Below are positions 22,901-34,900 of a DNA stretch of 64,000 nt, in pieces. The notes below the pieces were generated by a model. The model was not told where the DNA came from. It ran no database searches and saw only the letters and a program-made list of their open reading frames with translations. The stretch's first letter is position 1; each line of letters begins with the position of its first letter. Source of the DNA: Patella vulgata (lineage: Eukaryota; Mollusca; Gastropoda; Patellidae); contig NC_065881.2 of the NCBI RefSeq assembly GCF_932274485.2, positions 59,406,702 to 59,470,701 of the forward strand. Direction: 5' to 3'. The position numbers were made by a program, and so were the translations under genes.

Positions 22901-25900
22901 ATATGGTTATTTCATATATTGACATCCAGTCAAAACATACTGTGTGCAAATGACATAACTAATATATTTATTAAGATTGCAGACATAGTCGCATTTTAAA
23001 TTACAAACTGGTTTAATCCTGACTGTACAATAGACCGCACTGGAGTATATAGGATTTTTAAACAAGATTTTGAGCAATTAGGGGGTGTGGATGGAGTGAC
23101 AGGATGGGGCGTAAAAACTATTAAATGGTGTAAACTGGCCCAAGGGAGTGTATGGTGTGCCCTCTTCCAAACAGACTTTCGATTAAATATCCCCCAAAAC
23201 AACATTAATTATTTTAATTGATTAATTCAATTAATGGGCGAGTCTGATACAATCGATTATGTATATATACGTATCATTTAAAATGATGCCACAGGTGGGT
23301 CGATCAGTGCGAAGGGGCTCACTTTCCAGAAAGTTCGATCGCTGTATTGGCTGAGAAAGTCCCTCATTAATGATACTGTTAGGAAGATATTTTAAATATA
23401 AACTTACATTTTGAGCAGACGATACCAGCTACTAAAATAGGTTTAGAACAAGCAACATTATGTGATGTTTCTATCTTTTCACAATCTTCCAATTTCTTCT
23501 CACGACCACTGCATCTTATTTCATTGTAATATTTATCTAAGTTCTCACCACCAAAATAATTCACCTAACAATATACAATACCATATTTGGTAAACACACG
23601 GATATAAGGAACATCTCAACTTAAAACAAATGGATAAATCCAATGTTCTAACAATACCAATGACAGCCAATCTGTGTTCGAGATAAAAGTTCTTTTAGCA
23701 TATTAAGGATGTTCTACGTGTTGTAGAGTAAATAAATGAAAACTTTGGAGGAACTCCACATTTTATTTAATGCCAATTGATGGGTTGACATAACAGTCAA
23801 TTTTTTATGCTGACCTGTAAGGCTTGTTTTCCATGATCAAGATTGAGTTCTCTGCATGCTACCATAGCCTCTCTTATAGTCCATTTCTCCCCACAAATAG
23901 CACCCCATCCTCCGCCATCTCCTTTGTTTACCTCCAGACGACCCTCCCAGAAATATCGCCCGCCTTGTATACGTAACTGTAGAGCCTGTAACAAAAACAT
24001 CAACATTTATTAATTAATTTTACTCATTCTGCTTGTTTTGGAAATGATTTTAGAAAAAACAGGAATAATATTGACAGAAGGATAGAAATGCAGAGCAGAA
24101 AAAAGCACCGATTGTCATTCCTTCGCTTCAGATGACCACTATGACAATCCTTATGAATTATGCTACATGACGTGCTTGGCCATTTACACTCAATGATCTT
24201 TTATCACGGGGCCTACCTTGATCTCGTTAAAGTCTATTATACAGTGAGTGGTATGGCAAGACTACACTGGGATTTGTTCATTATTATTGAGCGTTCAGTT
24301 CGTAAGATGTGGTACTTTATATAGTTATAAGACCGGTATGACAAGCTACCAATGCTGTTTCAAGTCTTTATAGACTGGCTCTAAGGATCATGTAACAGAA
24401 AAATCAGTGATGAAGTCCACTCACCATGCACATGCAGGGAAGTAAAGACTAGATTTCCCACAAGAAGAGTAAGCTTTTGATAAAAAATACTTACACTCGG
24501 TGATGGAGCATCAGCTTGTACTGAATAATCTCTTTCTCCACCTAATAAACTCATCATTTTTTTGTTGTGCTCAGCATCATCTAAAGCCATCTCTTCGGGG
24601 GATTTCTCTGGCTTAACTGGCTTAAATGGAGTTGGCCCAAAGATGGTCCACAACGTTCTTGGGGTCGTTGGTGGTTTCCGCGTGGTAGTGGGCTTTTTTG
24701 TCGTGGTGGTTCTGGTAGTAGTGGTTGTAGCTTTCGGTGTTGTTCGCTTTATTGGTTTACGCGTAGTTGTTTTGAGCTGCCCGCCATCACCCTTTAGACA
24801 AACTACCCCAGCGGAACGCCAACCTCCGAGACAGCGATGTCGTATACGGCCCCATCCGAAGAACATACAGTATCGTAGTTGATGCTCAAATCCACTGCAT
24901 CTTACACGAGACATCCATATTCTCCCTGAAAACGACATAACAGGTCTTAGTATAAGCGAAACACAAATTATTCATATCCACTTGACCAGTGCTTGTGATG
25001 TCTATAATAAAATATAATTATGTTGAATGTATATTACAAATAAAAGTGATAACCCCTCTTAAATTTTGACAGTGTTAATGTTATTATAAATAAATATAAT
25101 CTTAAAACGTTTATATCTCAACAAACGGTTGGTAGGCTTGTCATAAAATTAACGGAAATTACAATTTCAATTGCTGACTAAACACTTTCGTCAAATCGAG
25201 AAGGTCGATAAAAGAATCTTAAATTTCATCCTTCATCTAGTTTGAATCCTGTTCAGCCTGGACTACGATTCGTTATAAGGTCACGTCACACTTACTTGAA
25301 ATGAACAGGAATCAAGCAAAACCAGTTGGAATGCAGAATTTCAAATTGACCAAAATTCTAACAGCTTTGTAAGAATGCCGTTACACTACATTGAATGCGC
25401 TTAAAATTGGGCCGGCTGGTGCATAAAATTAGACGTTAAACCCCATTTCATTTCATTGATCCAGCGACTAGTATATCAACCCAACGCCATATCTTTAAGG
25501 AGAGCACAAGTACATGGTTTTGTTTATAAACAGTGATTGCATGGCAGTTACCCTGATGACGCCAGAGTCAGATTTTTGGGAACCATTTTCATACTAGACA
25601 AATATAATCTGCAGTGTCAAATGTCTTACATACGTGCAGGTAACGGTTAGGAAGAGCTTTAATATTAAAAAACCGAGCCAGCAATTTGCTGTAATCTAAA
25701 CGAAAACATAAGAAAGAATGCATTGCAAAGATCTCATCTATTTTTGGGTAGCTGAGATAACAGACTGCAAAGAACAGGCAATTATTAAATCTTTATCGGT
25801 GCTCATTCTTTATCATCTATGTTGAAAATGCCGTGCATGACAAGTACTCTAATAATGTACTTTAATAATGACATAACAATTCCCGGTATTGAGACAAGAA

Positions 25901-28900
25901 TAACAAAAAATAACAAAAATGCCTAAAACAATAACCGGCAAAATTAAACATACGGAAATCTAGTTTATTATGATCTCAGCAAGGTATTTGATGAATGATC
26001 ACGCGCACTGAAGGTACTTCACTAAACAGGCTCACATTTTCAGTCTAGATTGTCTTCTATCTTGTTTTAAATCACAATTTAGTAATAATTATTGTTTATA
26101 AAGCATGAAAAAACCCCACAGACCTAATATGACCACCAGCGATGGTATGCAGATTAGCTCTAAATCATGGTCAATAAATCACATTTAGCACATTTTTAAA
26201 AAAAGATTCCATTATGAACCCTGTGTGTCCTGTATTATATACACTGAATTTAAAAGTTAAAATGTCATCATAGATATAACCAATTTACAATTCTGAATTT
26301 CGATTGCCCAAATGAAAAATACCACTGAGTATGAACACGGTCCATAGAACACACCCTGTATCACGTTCACAAACTTGAAAAGTCAAGCTGTTAAAGGAAA
26401 GTCAACCCCGCTATAATTTATGATTCCAAATATTTGCAACGTTGAGTTCTTACTTGCACCCCAATGAACGGTCCCACGGAGTTCTGAAGAATTCCAGCAA
26501 ATTCACTGTAGAGCGTTCACAAGACATTATGGAAAGACAACGGACGAGGGTGACTTCCACATTTAACAGGGAGTTACCTTTCCAGGAGCTAATAATTCAG
26601 AACCCTGCTCAAATATTTTAAGCACAACCTAAACGAAAGAAACATTCTTGAACATATTTTTTTTTGTGTGTTAAAAAAGGGCACAATTTCTTCAGGAAAA
26701 TTCTTTATTTTCGTTGCAAATTCTAAACGCTAAATCTAAAGTGTAGAAGACACAAATACGTGCAACATCGGGTAACTAAAATAGCTACATATAATAACTG
26801 TGTTGTTAAATACCCCAAAGAATGAGCAGGATGAATTGCTTATTTAATAAAAAGGATATATGAACTATTTTTTTATATTCGTATAAATAATGCATTATAG
26901 GTGGGTTAAATGTTATATCAATTGCAATAACAGCCTACAGATAAACATAGGATATCGTTATCTTTAATACAACAGAACAACAGCTTAAACGTATGGGGCG
27001 GAATTCTCGACACAATCCCAACTCTTAACCCAGTAATACGCACGCATATAATAAATTGACTATTTCGACGCATGTAGAAATACTAAATATGAGCTATTTC
27101 TTTAATATTGCCATTAACTTGTAATTGTATTGAGGTATACGCGCTTCGGATCTGTTATTTATCCCAATGTTACGGTTCTAATCTCACAAATGTACGTGAC
27201 TTCTAAGGCCCCTATCCTGAAGCCAATAGAAACAATAAATATTCATGTTAGTCCCGCAATACACCAATTAAGTCAGCAGGTGAGCATAAGCATTACAAGG
27301 GTATTAGTTAAAATTATGTCGTGAATTCCGCTCCATACAAACAGAGAGGGCGTAAATGAACTAATATTTCCACATCGGAGTAATATCTAAACGAAACAAT
27401 ATATTATTTGCCCATCAGTGGTGTTTCTGAATACTCTTCTTCGAAGACCAGTTAATGGGTTCGTTTGCAAGCATGTTCCATGTACTTCGTACCATCAAAA
27501 CAACTAGTCAGGAAACGGGTTTTTAAAAACCACAAATGTTTTTTCAAGCTGGAAATTGAACTACAGTACCCCCGTTAAATCATCGCGTTGGAATTCCTTG
27601 AATCATCACTTTTTGTTATCAACCAAAGAAACAAAATATATCGGTGGGTCCATAGGTTTAATGAACTTGGTAGGTTAAATACCTTTACCAAAATACAACC
27701 CATTACATTAATTTACTTGATCTCACATACATTGAATTCGATTATTAGTGCCAAGTTCGCTAATTTTTATAGTCTTCAAAATCTAAAATAGCTAGCAATT
27801 GGTTTCAGTAAAAACAGACAAACGTTTTGCCAATTTATAAAATTACTGAAATGTAAGTAACATGTTGACATGCATACGGTAACTAAACAGCTTTTTTCAG
27901 TATCAAACCAAAAACTCTTAGTTCGGCTATGGTATCAAGTCAAAACTCTTAGTTCGGCTGTGGTATCAAAACAAAACCCATTAGTTCGGCTGTGGTATCA
28001 AAATAAAACGCTTAGTTCGGATGTAGTATCAAACCCAAACTCTTACTTCGCCTGTAGTATCAATCCAAAACCCCCAGGTCGGCTGTGGTATCAAACCAGA
28101 CACTCTTACTTCGGCTGTGGTATCAATCCAAAACTCCCAGTATCAAACCAAAACCCGACGTTTTATCTATATAGTGCAACGATCTATGGGATAAAAAAAA
28201 GTCACCAGAGCCGAGACAAAATCTAGTCATAAGCTCATGGTCGGAACTCAAATTGACTATGCTACCTCTGGAATCCATACTACATTCTAATAGTAATACA
28301 TGACGTATCAAAGGCATGGGGATGCTTACACTTTCTAGACTACGTCATGCTACTAGCCACAGGTAACAAGATTATATGGACACTGCTTTGGGCATGACAT
28401 CCGCCAATGCTACAAGGCGATTAATAATGTGGAAATTAACGCGGAGATTATACATATGCCACATAAATGTAACATGTAACATTTTGTTTCATCATTATTC
28501 TGACTCAAGATACGTCAAGATACGGTACTAACGTAAATATCCAAATACTATTACAAATGAATAGCGATTAAATTGCTTAGTTACTTGATATTCAAACTAT
28601 ATTGACATTTATATGACCGCCAAGGGCCCTTTTACGTGTACCGTCCGAACGACTATACGTTGTGCCGTGTCAGGCCCTCCGTTCTAACCACTGGCAAGGG
28701 TGGACTACGGTGGAAAATCTCGATGAACGCACGAACCGAAAACGGGACCTCCAGGTTAGTAAGCCAAAGTCTTACTCACTGAGCCACGGTTGCCCCCAAC
28801 CTGTATTCGCATGCCCGACTTCTAAAGCCGACATACATTATCGTATTAATCAGTTTGCTTAATTGAATTGTCCTGCTTTTGAAATTTCAAAATAGATAAG

Positions 28901-31900
28901 TATATTGTTTTAGGAAAATATTCCAGACTTGCCGGCTAAGCTGATACTAATGCAATTTTATTTATGGAAAACATTTGATTCAATTTAAAACAAAAAGGTT
29001 AGAATGTTGTGCTTTGATTGGGCTGACACTAATGGGTAATTTTAGTTTAAAATGCATTTTGGGTTTGAGAGTCCTTGGTCAACGCAACAGGCTGCAATCT
29101 GGAATATGTTACATAAAGATATTAAAATGTCAAAAGACGAAGTGAAAAGTCATTAACGTTTCGAAAAAGAGAAAAATGGAAGTAACATCGGACATAGTTT
29201 TTTAAGGCACGCTACATTAGGAGGAAATCACATTCTAGGTCAGATTATTTTAGGGAAGCAAATATGTTTACTTCGCTAAATTATATAATAGCGTCCAAAC
29301 CAAACCTGACAGCAATTTCGATCTTGTAAAAGAGGAACAAGAAATCCCCAGAGATCCTCCAATTGTTATACTTTCAGTTATTGTCAACTATATTGAAAAT
29401 ATTAACAAAAATAACTTAGCATAACTTAAAAGGAATCACATTGTATCCGCAATTGATATATAAACTTAGTTAGGTTTCTATAATGCTTTAAGTGCTTGGA
29501 TGCGGATTTGGAGTAAACTCATTAACATGTCCGGACCCCATCAATTTCTGGGATATGTATTGATAACGATGGTGACCCATCCCGACAAGGCACGTACGAA
29601 CCAATTGCATATTTATCTTTTTATAAAGCATCGAGCAGCCAATCTACATGCACTCATCTTTACTTAATCCAAGCAGAAAATGAACATGATCGAACTTAGT
29701 CAAGGTTTTAACAGTTTCCCACATTTAGAATCAAAGCGTGCCCCAAAGCATCAACCAATCAAAATGTCTATTACTGCACTTAGCCAATCTGATTAAAACA
29801 CAGACCCTTTTTCGTTTCGCTTTTTATAGTTCAAAATTGCGTTTTACTTGTCTGCACTACACTAGGATCTGGAAGAGTTGTTATATAACCCTCGTTTTGG
29901 TTGAGGTGAGGGATTAGCCAATGGAGAGGTCTGTTACGGTGAGCTTTTAACGTGAGGTGCACGGAACTGTGTGTAATCCACTAGAAACCTCAATGCTGAT
30001 TGGTTAATCAAATGTCTGACGTCATAGGTCACAGGCCGCTCGTATGACCTCTGACGCGACCTCCCAAAACAACTGGTCAGATCTTCATGTAGTCATGGTA
30101 ATGATAAAAATGAAGCTCACTTAATTAGATTCAAAGTCAACACCCTGGACCAATCCTATTGCCTATAAATCTGCCTACTCTCACTTAATTAGAATCTAAG
30201 TTATTGTGTCCCAAAGCATCGACAAACACCATAGTAGGAAATGCCCATTCACCTAGTAAGAACATCAACACCAAGTTTGCACATTCTAGCCCAATTAAAA
30301 GCAGAGTTATTGTGTCCCACAAAGTGTGACGGACAGACAGAGAGACTGTCGAACATATTTTAATTCCCCTGCAATTCTACTTTCGAAAGGAATTTGATAA
30401 ATCGCGGTTGCAGAGTTCGGAAGATTTAATAACCGTATTGAAAAACTCTCCGCCTAGGCTCAAGGGTATATAAAAAAAATTCAAAACGCGTTCCATTTTG
30501 TAGTTTTGAGTACGTGAGAGATGACGCGTGGTATAAGTGTTAGTGCATAAGATATGTATCAGTATGTGGATGTTGATATGGAAAGTGTTATATACATGTA
30601 AAACTAATGATTATGGTTATAGCAGACCTGACCGCTTGACCAACTTTTCTCAAACCTCATCAAAGTTTGATGGTAACAAAAATATTAACTATTCACAAAC
30701 TGTACTATTTTAGTCACAGTACACCGCATAATATGTTTGTTTAAAAATTAGTCTGGTTTCCAGATTGCCCCCATTCACCGAGTCAGTCATTCCAAGTACC
30801 GTACATATTTTTAGAATATTCCGAATGGTTCCAGATTTCCCTAATTGCACGTTGATCATGAGTAACATAAATCAACTGTCATTACACGTAGACAAACATT
30901 CTAGAATAATCTGATCGCTTGTTTAACTGCATTCCTAATTTTCTTCAACGTTATATATAGTTTCGAGACACTTCGAGAGTGTCATGATTCAAGGGCGTAC
31001 AGCGCATTAAAATTATGTATATTTTTTCCTGGTAGATTCCAGAAGAAAGATAATAATAAGCGAGGCCAATGTTAAAATAAAAAAACATTAATTCTATAGT
31101 TATTTAAAAAAAACTACCTCCTGTCAAACTAGTGAATGGCTATTTTTCTATTTATTTTAGAATAAATGAAATCAAATGAATTGGGTTTAACGTCCTACTT
31201 TTCTATACCATCTGGGCTAAGGAACATATTATCCCATACAGTGTGCTATGGGGAAAATATCGCGCGGCACTACAGCCCACTCATATTTCTAATTCCCATA
31301 GTCAAGGGTTATTTTACAATGCACACCAACGACTAGATGGTGTTTCTTGTCAGCGATTCCGCATGCACCAGTGACAAGAAAAAAAACACGCCAGAAATTT
31401 CCGAGGGACTATATTACAGAATAGTCGCTTAATTGATTTTCACGACTCCCGAGTTTATGCTGGAAAAAGTGAAACTCACGGGAAGAAATCCGATGTGACA
31501 GAAAGATCGCGGCCAAATTACTTTTTTCCGCGTAATGGAGTGTTTTAACTCACATAAATATGAACCAAAACTATAAACAAAAAATTAAACACATTTTCAA
31601 TTGAAAATTACAAGAAAGTAGAGCATAGATTAAAATATTTAGAAAATGACCCCGCACACATAAAAGACCGACATTAGTTGATATTAGAATACAATAACCG
31701 AGCATGTGCTTTTTGTACTAGACCCCTACGCACAAGCGAATTATTAAAATGAAATTGAACCGTTTGTTAATCCCGAAATAACCTAGTTTGTGTCGAGTAA
31801 AGGATATCAACGACCCAATGCCAGAAGTTCAGGTATTCTAAATAATATAATGAATGTTATAATGAATGCATTTCTCTATAACAAAGGCACCTATTCTGAT

Positions 31901-34900
31901 CTGCATAGTTCAATGTAAATATCATCAGTTTACAGTTATTAGACAGTCCATAACTTCTTTTCTGAAGGTGGAACAACAGTGGCTGGTCATAAGAACATCC
32001 CAGACAGTATGTTTCACAAGATGAAGATGGCTGGAAGGGTTGCTTTCGGAGCTACATCTTGAAATTTGGTGTACTAACATGAACTTTGGGATGAAATGCA
32101 ACCTAAAGTATATTTGCTTGTTCGTTAGTTCGCTATAGGAAACCAAGCAGTTGAAGTTAGCTAATGAATTCATGTTACCCAGTTTCCTTTACAAGAAATT
32201 TGATGGTGCTACTTATTTTGCATCTGGTGCAGAATTTAACGATGAGATTGACAAGACACTCACCCGTGCAGCTCCGAGTAACTAAGCTAGTAACGTGATA
32301 AACCAGAAACTTATTAGGTAAAACTGTATGATTCCACTGGTGTTTACTATATAATCGACTATTTACCAAAAAGTTATAATTAAAAAAAAATATAAAACAT
32401 ATTATGAAACACTCTCTATATAAACAATTACCAATTGAACAGGATTTGAAGAAACCTTTATAAGGTAACGCTTAACACCCAAAGATGCCAAAATAAAAGA
32501 ATATACAACCCATAGACAACAAAGTCTAACTTACATGCAGGTTATGAGCATTTCAAATTTATATTGGTTTCTATTGATTTAACACCTCCATCGTTAAGTG
32601 TCTTAGATAATTATAGTAATAATAATTTTGCAATAGTTTTCCTATAACCCATTCTTAATTTATTTATTCTTTTTTTTATTAGAAAGTACTTAATTACATA
32701 ATTCTTACAAAAGTATTTGTAATATAGTACATTTATTTGTATTATTTTCCGGTATGTGAACGACTGGGTTCGTTGTACGTTATGATTTGATGGATGCCAT
32801 AAATCCACCGTGTAACATTAGCATGTTATTTATTTATATACTTCGCCAACCATCATTATGTGTAAACAGATATATTCGTATACTATAGGAGCAATAATAA
32901 GATATTTTGTACTTTAATTCACATGCTGATTAATGCATTTCTTTCTTCGCCGAAAACTGTTTAAGTCTATAGATAAATCTGTTTTTGTGATTTAGCCGAT
33001 TTTGTGTTTTGTGTCGACACTATATAAGTAAAGAATTGCCCCCCCCCCCCCGCCCGTTTTAAAGGAAAGAAAGTTATTAATAGACTGACAATTGTCAATG
33101 ATTATCCAGTATGTGAACTGTCTATGCTTTGAAAGTTTGATCTTTGATAGTTAGCCCCTTTTAAAAACAATTTCTGCCATTGTCTTGTTTGCCACAAAGT
33201 TTGTGAACAATATTCATGTAACGGCATCTCAGACTATTTATAACTTGTGCTCAAGGTCGTATATTTTGTTGCCTGGCAGCCGATATTTTTAATCGGTCTG
33301 TTTAAAGGTTTTCTCATCCGTACCTTTTCTGACCAATGAAATGAACTTAGTTATTACAATTATTGTGCCACTGAGCGATGTCTCCAGTATATTAAGTCTA
33401 TTGAAATTCAAACTGTTTGATATCATTGACTTGTTATTTTTAAGCTACCTTAAGACATTATTTGTTTTGTTACCTTTATGTAGAGACTGTTTCGTATTAA
33501 ATTTGAGCAGCATGGGTCCATCATGCCTGATTAATTTCACGTGTATACTCTAATGGTTTTAGCATCTATATGACATATACGTACTATGTATATCATTCCC
33601 CTGAATCTTATGCTATTTGACCATGTAAATTGGCCAAAATACCTCTCAGTGTGTGATTTGACTACAGTGTATATGGAAATAAAACTCATGTTCGGTCATT
33701 GAACCAAAGTTAAAATATTTATACACCTAGCAGTTATATTAACTAAACTGTCATCCGGTCAATCGTGGGAACAGATCTCGTGTTCGATCCCGGTGTTGGC
33801 CGAATAAGTTCATCAGAACCCCCCTTGTCAGAGATGCAAGACAAAGGGCCTGGCACTGAACAGCGTTTAGTCATTCGAACGGGACGAAAAAACGAGATCC
33901 GGTGTACACATTGGCGTGCACTTAAAATACTCCTTGGCATTTGGAATTCGATTTTAGAGTTGGTTATAGCGCCGCTGTCCGGGCAAACTGTCCCTCATAT
34001 CACACTTTATGGCGAATGCCTGTGTTTGTTAGCTTAGTCGTAGCAGAACAGTAGGGCGTTAAACCCCATTTCATTTTTATTTCAATCGCGGAAACAGTTG
34101 CTGTCAACTCTTTAGAAGTCTTCTTTTTTTATTGGATAATATGCATCACTATTGTATCTGTCGTCCCACTGAAATACTTATAGCGGAGGGGATCGTTCAA
34201 GAGACAAGGCAACGTTGTTTAATCTTTCTTACAAAGTTGATAGACAATGCATTCTTCTTAGAAATCAGCGGAAAAAAACAAAGCCCCCCCCCCCCGTCTT
34301 ATCTGTAAAAGATAAACTGTATGGGTGGTGCAACTATTATTTCTTTCATCAGCCCACATAACATGCCAATCAGATAATCGTATTTAAAACTAAATGAGCA
34401 TAAATCAACGACTTTTTAAATAATATTTTACCTGAAAAATTTTGACAGCAGACATAAATATTATGTGGGTGTATGTAATTGTATAACAATGTTTATGTTT
34501 ATATAAGACTGTTTAGTTTCATTGATAAACATAATATCGTTTTATACATGCACAAATTTGGTCACCATCTGCACTTTTGGTCAACAAACCAGCCAGATTT
34601 CGAAAATTGTAGCTCCTTTTCACTAAGGAGAATTGTCAATAAAATAAATACATAAAAAAACTTACTTCTTCCTCGGCCAAATTCACTTCTTTTAGCAGCT
34701 CTTTTGGCACCAGGAAATCCCAGCTGTTGACAGGCGACTCTAGCATCTCTCAAATCCCACTCGTCATCACATATAGCACCCCACTTCTTATTGTGATATA
34801 TGACCACAGTACCGTCATGGTCATGTCGACCACCGACCAGTCTAATATCACCCTCTTTATGACCTCCTACAGCCACCGAGATGAGGCTCAGTAAAGTGAC

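Noticed and set aside
24562-24882. 106-codon plus-strand frame rich in Val
   Set aside because: It is the antisense of the Thr-rich linker exon of LOXL (ACC/ACT codons read as Val/Gly).
27870-28226. 118-codon frame with repeated RLWYQ-like words
   Set aside because: It is the translation of a 31-32 bp minisatellite; the unit is not a multiple of three and the repeats fall in changing frames.
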